A stretch of DNA of 64,000 nt from positions 1 to 64,000 of the forward strand of contig NZ_JAUWAV010000012.1 of assembly GCF_030605225.1 (NCBI RefSeq). The letters run 5' to 3'. The stretch is from Geoalkalibacter sp. (GTDB lineage: Bacteria; Desulfobacterota; Desulfuromonadia; Desulfuromonadales; Geoalkalibacteraceae). The notes beneath the pieces were generated by a model that had not been told where the DNA came from, did not search any database, and saw nothing but the letters and a program-made list of their open reading frames with translations. A program made the translations under genes and the position numbers. The stretch's first letter is position 1. Each line of letters opens with the position of its first letter. This document shows, piece after piece, positions 41,881 through 49,416 of this stretch.

Positions 41881-43410
41881 TTACCTTGTCTTCCGATCCA
41901 GCCCCCGGTACTGAATCGCCTCGGCCAGGTGCTCCTGACGGATCTGCTCCTCGCCAGCCAAATCAGCAATCGTCCTAGCCACCTTGAGGATGCGGGCGTA
42001 GCTGCGGGCGGAAAGCCCAAGGCGGTCGGTGACCATCTCCAGCAGTTTATGCCCCTGCTCATCGACCGGACAGAACTTTCGGATATGACGGGCGGCCATT
42101 GCGGCGTTGGCGTGTAGGCCATAAGGGGCGAGGCGCTCACGCTGCACCTGGCGGGCGGCCTCCACCCGTGCGCGGATGGCGGCCGAAGGTTCGGCATCCG
42201 CAGGGTCAGCCAGGTCCCGGTGAGGGACGCGAGGGACTTCGACATGCAGGTCGATGCGGTCGAGCAGCGGGCCGGAAAGACGCCGCCGGTAATGCAGAAT
42301 GTCGTGCGGTGTACAAGTGCATAAGTTGCCGGATTCAAAGAGAAATCCGCACTTGCAGGGGTTCATGGCGGCCACCAGCATGAAGTCGGCGGGGTAGGTG
42401 AGGCTGGTGGCGGCGCGCGCGATGGTCACCTGCCCATCTTCGAGGGGCTGGCGCAGCATCTCCAGCACGTTTTTCTTGAATTCCGGCAGTTCGTCCAGAA
42501 ACAACACGCCGTTGTGCGCCAGGCTCACCTCGCCGGGTCGCGGATAGCTGCCGCCGCCGATGAGCCCCGCGTCGGAAATGGTGTGGTGGGGGTGGCGAAA
42601 AGGGCGCCGCGCGATCAGGGCCTGCTTTTCGGGCAACAGGCCCATCACCGAGTGGATCTTGGTGGTTTCCAGGGCTTCGGCGAAGCTCAGATCGGGCAGG
42701 ATGGTGGAGATGCGCCGCGCCAGCATGGTCTTGCCGCTGCCGGGCGGGCCGACCATCAGCATGTTGTGGCCGCCGGCCGCCGCGACCTCGAGGGCGCGCT
42801 TGGCGTGCTCCTGACCGCGTACCTCGGCGAAATCCTCGGCGCCCTGAAGCGCCCGGTCGAACAGTTCCGACGCCGGTGGGGCGCAGGGTTCCAGGGGCCG
42901 TTCGCCGTTGAGAAAGGCCACCACCTCGCCGAGATCGCGCACGCCGTAGACCTTGAGGCCCTCGACGATAGCGCCCTCCGGGGTGTTTTCCTCGGGCAGG
43001 ATGAGGCCCTGCGTCCGCCAGTCGCGCGCCGCCACCGCCACCGGCAGCACGCCGCGCACCGGTTTGACGCGGCCGTCGAGGGACAACTCGCCCATCATGA
43101 CGAAGCGCCCGGCGGCGCCCTCCTTGACCAGTCCCGTCGCGGTGAGCAGGCCCACGGCCATGGGCAGGTCGAAGGCGGCACCGTCTTTTTTGATGTCGGC
43201 GGGGGCGAGATTGATGGTGATGCGGCGCGCGGGAAATTCGTAGCCGGAATTCTTGATGGCCGAGATGACGCGATCCTTGCTTTCGCGCACCGCCCCCTCG
43301 GGCAGGCCCACCGTGGAGAATTGCGGCAGGCCCTGGGCGATGTCGACTTCGACGTCCACGGGATAGGCGTCAATGCCCAGCAGTGCGCCGGACAGGACTT
43401 TGGCGAGCAT
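41881..43410 (-). CDS. comM: Full-length ComM/YifB-family AAA+ ATPase (probable chimera)
   Basis: A 509-residue Mg-chelatase-like protein; ComM is a hexameric helicase that helps branch migration during natural transformation. The N-terminal ChlI-like domain is followed by Walker A GPPGSGKTMLARR near residue 220, Walker B GVLFLDELPEF, sensor AAMNPCKCG near 350 and the C-terminal Mg-chelatase domain (LSGPLLDRIDLHVEVPR). AGGAGGGGACGCC precedes the ATG. The part after NPC (CGFLFESGNLCTCTPHDILH) is unlike the displaced segments 1 and 2, which look more typical, so the 3' third was probably brought in by the latest island. Confidence 0.95.
   Translation of the reverse strand: MLAKVLSGALLGIDAYPVDVEVDIAQGLPQFSTVGLPEGAVRESKDRVISAIKNSGYEFPARRITINLAPADIKKDGAAFDLPMAVGLLTATGLVKEGAAGRFVMMGELSLDGRVKPVRGVLPVAVAARDWRTQGLILPEENTPEGAIVEGLKVYGVRDLGEVVAFLNGERPLEPCAPPASELFDRALQGAEDFAEVRGQEHAKRALEVAAAGGHNMLMVGPPGSGKTMLARRISTILPDLSFAEALETTKIHSVMGLLPEKQALIARRPFRHPHHTISDAGLIGGGSYPRPGEVSLAHNGVLFLDELPEFKKNVLEMLRQPLEDGQVTIARAATSLTYPADFMLVAAMNPCKCGFLFESGNLCTCTPHDILHYRRRLSGPLLDRIDLHVEVPRVPHRDLADPADAEPSAAIRARVEAARQVQRERLAPYGLHANAAMAARHIRKFCPVDEQGHKLLEMVTDRLGLSARSYARILKVARTIADLAGEEQIRQEHLAEAIQYRGLDRKTR
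42353..42360. other. Putative attachment core (TTGCAGGG) inside full comM
   Basis: The same eight bases that limit the displaced comM segments. If integration occurs here, this is the reconstituted site where a native 5' part meets an island-borne 3' part. Confidence 0.45.
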
Positions 43411-43512
43411 GGCGTCCCCTCCTGAAAACAGAAATCACATAAAACTTGCAAAACCCCTTGCACCGCCGAGAACGCCGAGGGCACAGAGGCGAAGGCACCG
43501 CGCTGAATCGGG

Positions 43513-44442
43513 CTATTCCTCATCCATCAGATATTTTTCCGCCATGATCGCCGCCACCGCGCCATCGCCCACGGCGGTGGCGATCTGTTTGAGGAGTTTC
43601 TTGCGCACGTCGCCGGCGGCGAACACGCCCGGCATGGAGGTGCGGCATTCGGCGTCGGTGAGAATGTAACCCTCCTCGGTGAGTTTGAGCACGTCGGCGA
43701 GAAAATGGGCCTTGGGCGTCACGCCGATGGCCATGAACACGCCTTCCAGCGGCAGGGAGGATTTTTCGCCGCTTTTCAAGTGGCGCAGCTCGATGGCCCT
43801 GACGCCGCGCGCGTCGCCCTCGATGCGTAGGACCTCCGTGTCCCAGATGAGTTCGATCTTGTCGTTGCCGAACAGGCGTTCCTGCAAAATCTTGGTCGCG
43901 CGCAGTTGGTCGCGGCGATGGATGAGATAGACCTTGCTCGCAAAGCGGGTGAGAAACAGGGCTTCTTCCGCGGCCGTGTCGCCGCCGCCGATGATGGCGA
44001 CGGGCACGTTCTTGAAGAAAGCGCCGTCGCAGGTGGCGCAGTAGGACACGCCGCGTCCGGTCAGCTCCACTTCCCCGGGCACGCCGAGCTTGCGGGGTTC
44101 GGCGCCCGTGGTAATAATGACTGTACGGGTCAGGATTTCCGCGCCGTCAACACGCACCGCCTTGAGGTGACCCCGGTCGACGATGGCCTCGACCTCGCCG
44201 TAGCGCACCTCGAGGCCGAATTCCTGGCAGTGTTCCTGAAAGCGCAGCATCAGGTCGGGGCCGTCGATACCGCCGGGAAAACCGGGGTAGTTTTCCACCT
44301 TGGTGGTGGTCATGACCTGTCCGCCGAGAATCATGCGCTCGACCATGAGCGAGCGCAGCTTGGCGCGCGAGGTGTAGAGACCGGCGGTGAGGCCGGCGGG
44401 TCCGCCGCCGATGATGAGAACGTCATACTGCTCTTGCGACAT
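43513..44442 (-). CDS. trxB: Thioredoxin reductase
   Basis: A 309-residue FAD enzyme that reduces thioredoxin with NADPH. FAD motif GGGPAGLTAGLYTSRA, redox CATC near residue 138, NADPH motif GGGDTAAEEA, and FAAGDV near the C-terminus are all present. AAGGAG precedes the ATG. It is native high-GC DNA, lying upstream of comM on the same strand with a 102-base gap that contains a short CACCGCCGAGAA-type repeat-like stretch. Confidence 0.97.
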   Translation of the reverse strand: MSQEQYDVLIIGGGPAGLTAGLYTSRAKLRSLMVERMILGGQVMTTTKVENYPGFPGGIDGPDLMLRFQEHCQEFGLEVRYGEVEAIVDRGHLKAVRVDGAEILTRTVIITTGAEPRKLGVPGEVELTGRGVSYCATCDGAFFKNVPVAIIGGGDTAAEEALFLTRFASKVYLIHRRDQLRATKILQERLFGNDKIELIWDTEVLRIEGDARGVRAIELRHLKSGEKSSLPLEGVFMAIGVTPKAHFLADVLKLTEEGYILTDAECRTSMPGVFAAGDVRKKLLKQIATAVGDGAVAAIMAEKYLMDEE

Positions 44443-44543
44443 GCAACTGCTCCTTGAGACGAGGTACGCGGGGGCAAAATAGCACAGCAGGGGAGAAAAA
44501 GAAACCGTCGGGCGTTGCCGGGCGGCGGCGTCCGAGGCCGTTC

Positions 44544-44572
44544 TTGCATTACGCCTCGGGCGGGACTAGAAT
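44544..44572 (+). promoter_or_regulatory. Sigma-70 promoter of the CDF transporter gene
   Basis: TTGCAT, 17-base spacer, TAGAAT; 31 bases ahead of the gene start. Confidence 0.7.
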
Positions 44573-44603
44573 GGGCGCGCTTCAGGCAAGGAGAGAGCCG
44601 GCC

Positions 44604-45572
44604 ATGGAGACGAACAACCACTTCGATCAAAAAATCACCCGCGGTTTCGTCTTTGCCATCACCCTGACCAGCATCACCCTGGTGGCGGAAGTGGTTGGCG
44701 GCCTGTGGACCAACTCCCTGGCGCTGCTCTCCGACGCCGCCCATGTATTCAGCGATCTCTTCGCCCTGGCCCTGTCGCTGCTGGCGATCAAGCTCGCCAA
44801 CCGACCGGCCAGCGATCGGCGCACCTACGGCTGGCACCGCGCTGAGATTTTCGCCTCGCTGATCAACGGCACCACCCTGATCCTCATGGCCCTGGGCATT
44901 GTCTGGGAAGCCGGCAAGCGTATCGTCGAGCCTCAGGAAATCAGGAGCCTGGAGATGTTCGTCATCGCCGTGGTCGGCCTGGTCATGAACCTGGTGGTGG
45001 CGTCGCGCCTGCACGGCCACTCCCATGACGATCTCAACGTGCGCAGCGCTTTTCTGCACGTGCTGGGCGACGCCATCGCCTCGGTGGGCGTAATTATCGG
45101 CGGGCTGGTGATGCTCTTCACCGGCTGGTATGTCGTGGACGCGCTGATCTCCGTCGCCATCGCCCTGATCATCGGTTTCGGCGCGGTGCGCGTCATTCGT
45201 GCCGCGGGCCATATTCTGCTCGAAGGGGTGCCGCCGCATATCGACATCAACCAGGTGGTGGCCAAAATGCGCGCCGTCAAGGGGGTCGGCGACGTGCACC
45301 ACCTGCATTGCTGGTCGATCTGCTCGCACATCACCTCGCTGTCGGCGCACATCGACATCGAACCCGAGTACCGCTTGCGCCAGGGCCAGATCATCGGCGA
45401 GATCGAGGCGATGCTCGATCACGACTACCACATCACCCACACCACCTTGCAGTGCGAGTGCTCGCGCTGTCTGAGCGGACCGGTGATTCAGCAGTTGCGG
45501 CATCGGGAGCGGCGCTCCAGCCTGTGCAGCCACGGCCATGGGCCACACGACCACGAGCATCCGCATCATTGA
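44604..45572 (+). CDS. Cation diffusion facilitator (Zn2+/Co2+ efflux)
   Basis: A 322-residue CDF exporter with six predicted helices. The metal site is visible in helix 2 (SDAAHVFSD) and helix 5 (FLHVLGDAIASVG), the HxxxD pairs of CzcD/ZitB-type zinc transporters; the C-terminal cytoplasmic domain has VHHLHCW, and the tail is His-rich (HGHGPHDHEHPHH), suited to Zn binding. AAGGAGAGAG precedes the ATG; the frame is open upstream without support. Confidence 0.93.
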   Translation: METNNHFDQKITRGFVFAITLTSITLVAEVVGGLWTNSLALLSDAAHVFSDLFALALSLLAIKLANRPASDRRTYGWHRAEIFASLINGTTLILMALGIVWEAGKRIVEPQEIRSLEMFVIAVVGLVMNLVVASRLHGHSHDDLNVRSAFLHVLGDAIASVGVIIGGLVMLFTGWYVVDALISVAIALIIGFGAVRVIRAAGHILLEGVPPHIDINQVVAKMRAVKGVGDVHHLHCWSICSHITSLSAHIDIEPEYRLRQGQIIGEIEAMLDHDYHITHTTLQCECSRCLSGPVIQQLRHRERRSSLCSHGHGPHDHEHPHH

Positions 45573-45579
45573 GGGAGAT

Positions 45580-45921
45580 ATGAAGAAAATCTTCGGGTTG
45601 GTCGTCTGGGGGCTGCTGTTCGTGCTGTTGCTCGCGGCCGTCGACCAGGCACTGCTGCGCACCGATCTCGATGTGCCCGGTTATCGCGAGGCGCGGCGCT
45701 TCTACGTCGATTTCCGCGATCGCCTGCTGCGGTTGAGCGGGGCGGAGCAGTCCTTGAGCATCGAGGGGATCATCGACCGAGCGCCCGCGGCGCCCCCGGC
45801 CAAAAAAGCGGACGCCGGCGGCTATGTCTACGCCGATGAGGCGGGCGTGCTGCATATGGTCGATACCTTGGAGGAGGTGCCGCCGCGCTATCGCGGCGAG
45901 GCCAGGCCCCTCGGTCGCTGA
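45580..45921 (+). CDS. Small membrane-anchored hypothetical protein (DUF4124-like tail)
   Basis: A 113-residue protein with one N-terminal membrane helix (IFGLVVWGLLFVLLLAAVDQ) and a C-terminal YVYADEAGVLHMVDTLEEVP motif resembling the 'Y.D..G..HF.D....VP' core of DUF4124 periplasmic domains. GAGGGAGAT precedes the ATG, seven bases after the CDF gene, so the two are co-transcribed. Function unknown. Confidence 0.7.
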   Translation: MKKIFGLVVWGLLFVLLLAAVDQALLRTDLDVPGYREARRFYVDFRDRLLRLSGAEQSLSIEGIIDRAPAAPPAKKADAGGYVYADEAGVLHMVDTLEEVPPRYRGEARPLGR

Positions 45922-45925
45922 GTCC

Positions 45926-46717
45926 TTAGGGCAGGGTGCCGTAGATTTCCGGGCGCCGGTCCTCGAAACAGCGGATCTTGCCGCGAAAACTCACCATCTC
46001 CTCGAAATCGAAGCAGGCGCTCAGCTCCGTGTCCGCTTCGCCTGCCTCCGCCAGCACTTCGCCCCAGGGCGAAATCAGCAGGCTCATGCCGAAGAAATCG
46101 AGTTTTCCCTGAATGCCGCAGCAATTGGCCGCCACCACGAACTGCTGGTTCTCGATGGCGCGCGCCCGCAGCAGGGTGCGCCAGTGTTCCTGGCGCGGCT
46201 TGGGCCATTCGGCGGGCAGGCAGAGAATTTCCGCGCCCTCCAGGGCCAGCTTGCGAAACAGCTCGGGGAAGCGCAGATCGTAGCAGATCGCCACGCCCAG
46301 CCGCCCCACGGAGGTCGGCGCCACCAGGGTGCGGTCACCCGCCGCGAGAAAGCGATCCTCGCCCATGTTGGAGAACAGGTGCAGCTTGCGGTAGCTGCCG
46401 CGCAGCGCGCCGCGATCGATGACCGTGGCGCAGTTGAAGAGCTTGTCGCCCAGCTTTTCCGGCAGGCTGCCGACCACCACCAGACCGAGGCGCGCCGTGA
46501 GCTCCTGAAGTTCCTCGAGCAGGCGCGGGGTTTGCTCGGCCAACTCGGCGAGGCGGCGATAGTCGTAGCCGCAGCTCCACATCTCGGGCAGCACGGCCAG
46601 CTCGCATCCGGCATCGGCCAGCCGTTGCAGGGCGCCCAGGGCCTTGGCGCGATTGGCGGCGATCTCGCCCAGGGCGATATTGAATTGCACGGCGGCGGCA
46701 CGGATTTGTCGATTCAT
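45926..46717 (-). CDS. Carbon-nitrogen hydrolase (nitrilase superfamily)
   Basis: A 263-residue amidase-type hydrolase. The Glu-Lys-Cys triad is seen in LPEMWSCGY, YRKLHLF and ICYDLRFPE. The sequence resembles the omega-amidase/YafV group, which deaminates 2-oxoglutaramate and related metabolite-repair substrates. GGAGGCAAG precedes the ATG. It converges on the small membrane-protein gene with four bases between. Confidence 0.9.
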   Translation of the reverse strand: MNRQIRAAAVQFNIALGEIAANRAKALGALQRLADAGCELAVLPEMWSCGYDYRRLAELAEQTPRLLEELQELTARLGLVVVGSLPEKLGDKLFNCATVIDRGALRGSYRKLHLFSNMGEDRFLAAGDRTLVAPTSVGRLGVAICYDLRFPELFRKLALEGAEILCLPAEWPKPRQEHWRTLLRARAIENQQFVVAANCCGIQGKLDFFGMSLLISPWGEVLAEAGEADTELSACFDFEEMVSFRGKIRCFEDRRPEIYGTLP

Positions 46718-46845
46718 CTTGCCTCCAGAAGAACAATGTTTTAAAAATATTGGGCTCTTGTCTTTTTCGGGGTGTTTCGCAGGGGATTATAGGCCATCGC
46801 CTGGCCGCTCACAACCGAAAATGAACCAGTTTTTACCGGTTTGCC

Positions 46846-46874
46846 TTGACACTCCGGGATCGCCCGATTAATCT
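46846..46874 (+). promoter_or_regulatory. Sigma-70 promoter of the antiporter operon
   Basis: TTGACA, 17-base spacer, TAATCT, 47 bases before the first antiporter gene. A small CCCGC/GCGGG hairpin lies in the leader. Confidence 0.75.
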
Positions 46875-46921
46875 TAATCCCGTTTTAAATTCTCCCGCGT
46901 TTTGCGGGCAATAGGTTGCTT

Positions 46922-47407
46922 ATGGCCCGGTTGATCACCTTTGTCATCCTCTTTTTGTTCTGGATCATGCTCTCGGGGATGTTCGATGCCTTTCATCTGT
47001 CCCTGGGAGTCTTGTCCTGCGCTCTCGTCGCCTGGCTGTCGAGCGATCTGCTGTTTGTCGGCGGCAAGCTGCCGAAGAGCTTGCGCAGTCTGATCGGCAT
47101 GGCTCTCTATCTGCCCTGGCTGTTCTGGCAGATCGTGGTGGCCAATGTGCAGGTGGCGGCCATCGTCCTGCACCCGCGCATGCTCGAGCGCATCAACCCG
47201 CGCATCATCCGCTTTCGCACCCGTCTCAAGACGCCCTTCGCGCGGGTCACCTTCGGCCAGTCCATCACCCTGACGCCCGGCACCATCACCGTCAATATCG
47301 ATGAGGATGAATTCACCGTCTACGCCCTGACGGACGCCTCGGCCTCGGGTCTGCCCGGCGAGATGGAGCGCCGCGTGGCGGCGGCCCTGGAAGGGGAGAA
47401 GGCCTGA
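46922..47407 (+). CDS. mnhE: Mrp-type Na+/H+ antiporter subunit E
   Basis: A 161-residue MnhE/MrpE subunit: two to three N-terminal helices, then the cytoplasmic domain with SITLTPGTITVNIDEDEFTV, the family's signature. ATG chosen over a TTG two codons upstream. The stop overlaps the mnhF start by one base. First gene of an eleven-gene antiporter cluster. Confidence 0.92.
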   Translation: MARLITFVILFLFWIMLSGMFDAFHLSLGVLSCALVAWLSSDLLFVGGKLPKSLRSLIGMALYLPWLFWQIVVANVQVAAIVLHPRMLERINPRIIRFRTRLKTPFARVTFGQSITLTPGTITVNIDEDEFTVYALTDASASGLPGEMERRVAAALEGEKA

Positions 47408-47712
47408 TGGACACGGTATTCCTCTATTCGGCGATCGCCCTGACCCTGCTCATCCTGGCAAGTCTCTACCGCGTGGTGGGCGGACCGACGGTGCTCGATC
47501 GCATCGTCGGGGTCAACGTGGTCGGCGCCAAGACCACGGTGCTGCTGCTGCTCATCGGCCTGATCTACGGCGAAGTCGCCATGTTCGTCGACATCGCCCT
47601 GGCCTATGCCCTGCTCAACTTCATCGCGACCCTCGGGGCGACCAAGTTCTTTCTGCGCCGGCGCAGCGTGCGCCTCGAGGACGAACAGGCGCCGACCAAG
47701 GAGGTGCCCTGA
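47407..47712 (+). CDS. mnhF: Mrp-type Na+/H+ antiporter subunit F
   Basis: A 101-residue protein with three helices and the MrpF core RVVGGPTVLDRIVGVNVVGA. It overlaps both neighbours by one base, indicating tight translational coupling. Confidence 0.93.
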   Translation: MDTVFLYSAIALTLLILASLYRVVGGPTVLDRIVGVNVVGAKTTVLLLLIGLIYGEVAMFVDIALAYALLNFIATLGATKFFLRRRSVRLEDEQAPTKEVP

Positions 47713-48038
47713 TGCTGTCTTTTCTCGTCGCCCTGGTGCTGGTGGCGGCCCTGTTCTTTTTCGCCGTGGGCACCCTGGGCATCCTGCGTTTTCCCGATTT
47801 TTACACGCGCCTGCACGCCGCCGGCAAATGCGACACCCTGGCGAGCATGCTCGCCCTGTTTGCCGTGGCCCTGTTCAACCTTCAGGATCTGACCTTTGCC
47901 GAGTTGCTGGTGAGTCTCAAAATTCTCGCCATCGCCGGTTTCGTCTTCATCGCCAGCCCCACCGCCTGCCACGCGATCACCCGGGCCGCGCTGGTGCTGG
48001 GCGTTGAACCCTGGGAGCGTCGGGAGGGCAAGAAATGA
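47712..48038 (+). CDS. mnhG: Mrp-type Na+/H+ antiporter subunit G
   Basis: A 108-residue MrpG subunit: helices plus the conserved GTLGILRFPDFYTRLHAAGK loop, followed by DTLASML and a PTACHAITRAA end. Overlaps the next gene by four bases. Confidence 0.94.
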   Translation: MLSFLVALVLVAALFFFAVGTLGILRFPDFYTRLHAAGKCDTLASMLALFAVALFNLQDLTFAELLVSLKILAIAGFVFIASPTACHAITRAALVLGVEPWERREGKK

Positions 48039-48280
48039 TCTGGCAACTCGACCTGCTGATTCTCACCTTGCTGGTGATCTGCGCCATCGGCGCCATCACC
48101 GTGCGCGATCTGCTCAGCGCCACCATGATTTTCGGCGCCTACAGTTTTCTCATGTGCCTGCTGTGGGCCGAGATGGGGGCCGTCGACGTGGCCTTCACCG
48201 AGGCGACGGTGGGCGCCGGCGTCAGCACCATTTTGTTCATCGCCGCCATTTTGCGCACCAGTCGAAGGAGTAAGGATTGA
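48035..48280 (+). CDS. MbhD-like antiporter/hydrogenase membrane subunit
   Basis: An 81-residue hydrophobic protein with the RDLLSATMIFGAYSFLMCLL and DVAFTEATVGAGVSTILFIA stretches of the MbhD/DUF4040 domain, which corresponds to part of the C-terminal extension of MrpA. Here it is a separate gene, as in group 4 hydrogenase and Mbh clusters. Confidence 0.85.
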   Translation: MIWQLDLLILTLLVICAIGAITVRDLLSATMIFGAYSFLMCLLWAEMGAVDVAFTEATVGAGVSTILFIAAILRTSRRSKD

Positions 48281-48549
48281 AGCTGCTCGCTTTTTTCGCC
48301 ACGCTGCTGACCGGCGCCATCCTGCTCTACGGCACCGGCGAGTTTCCCGCCTGGGGTGATCCTGAATCGCCGGCCAACGCCCATGTGTCCGTGGGCTATA
48401 TCGAGGAGGCGGTCAAGACCACCCACACCCCCAATCTGGTCACCGCCGTGCTGGGCGATTACCGCGGCTACGACACCATGTTCGAACTGGTGGTCATCTA
48501 CTGCGCCGGCATGGCCGTCATCGGCGTTCTGCGGAGCATGAAGGCATGA
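48277..48549 (+). CDS. MbhE-like antiporter/hydrogenase membrane subunit
   Basis: A 90-residue protein with N- and C-terminal helices and a periplasmic segment containing VGYIEEAVKTTHTPNLVTAV, then DYRGYDTMFE, the signature of the MbhE/MrpA-C-terminal region. TTG start supported by AAGGAG; four-base overlap with the previous gene. Confidence 0.85.
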   Translation: MKLLAFFATLLTGAILLYGTGEFPAWGDPESPANAHVSVGYIEEAVKTTHTPNLVTAVLGDYRGYDTMFELVVIYCAGMAVIGVLRSMKA

Positions 48550-49025
48550 AGATCCTGCAAGAGCGCGCCCGCGGCGGCGCCATGGGCGAAGATCTGATCC
48601 TGCGCACCTCGGTGAGCCTGCTGGCGCCCTTCATCCAGTTGTTCTCCCTCTATGTGCTGGCCCATGGGCATTACAGCCCGGGCGGCGGTTTTCAGGGGGG
48701 CGTGCTGCTCGGCGCCTCCTTCATCCTCATGGCCCTGGCCTTTGATCTGAAGCATTCCATGCAGCTTTTTCCCCTGCGCGCCAATCTCATCGCCGGCAAT
48801 ATCGGCGCCTTGATCTTCGTCGGTATCGGCGTCATCTGCGCCCTGCTCGGTGGGTATTTTCTCGACTATGCCGCCTTCGCCAAGGTGATCCCCATGGCGG
48901 TGCCCGATTGGCGCTCCCTGGGCATTCTGCTGGTCGAGGTCGGTGTGGGCCTCGGCGTGGCGAGCATCATGCTCTCGCTGTACTGGGATCTGGCCTCGGG
49001 CGGACATCTGGAGGAGGGTCTCTGA
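48546..49025 (+). CDS. mnhB: Mrp-type Na+/H+ antiporter subunit B
   Basis: A 159-residue MnhB with four helices and the hallmark HGHYSPGGGFQGGVLLGASF. Four-base overlap with the preceding gene. Confidence 0.94.
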   Translation: MKILQERARGGAMGEDLILRTSVSLLAPFIQLFSLYVLAHGHYSPGGGFQGGVLLGASFILMALAFDLKHSMQLFPLRANLIAGNIGALIFVGIGVICALLGGYFLDYAAFAKVIPMAVPDWRSLGILLVEVGVGLGVASIMLSLYWDLASGGHLEEGL

Positions 49026-49026
49026 C

Positions 49027-49416
49027 ATGGAGGGTCTGCTCGGCGAAATCGTCGCCAAGTACAATTACTGGATCTACGTGGTGCTGATGATGATCGGTTT
49101 CTACGCCATGATCGGCAAGCGCAATCTGGTGAAGAAGCTCATCGGCATGAACATCTTTCAGACCGCCATCATCCTGTTCTTCGTCTCCACCGGCGTCAAG
49201 CGCGACGCCGGATTGGCCATCGTCGACAAGGAATTGGCCCTGGCCGGCGCCATCGACGTGGCCACGGTGGTCAATCCCCTGCCCCATGTGCTGATGCTTA
49301 CCGCCATCGTCGTCGGCGTGAGCGTCACCGGGGTGGCCCTGGCGGTGATGCAGCGCATCCATCGCGAGCACGGCACCCTGGAAGAAGATGAAATCCTGGA
49401 GAAGATCGGGCGATGA
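49027..49416 (+). CDS. mnhC: Mrp-type Na+/H+ antiporter subunit C (NuoK-like)
   Basis: A 129-residue three-helix subunit related to NuoK, with MIGKRNLVKKLIGMNIFQTA and NPLPHVLMLTAIVVGVSVTG. The frame is open upstream inside mnhB; the ATG two bases after the mnhB stop is the natural start. Confidence 0.94.
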   Translation: MEGLLGEIVAKYNYWIYVVLMMIGFYAMIGKRNLVKKLIGMNIFQTAIILFFVSTGVKRDAGLAIVDKELALAGAIDVATVVNPLPHVLMLTAIVVGVSVTGVALAVMQRIHREHGTLEEDEILEKIGR

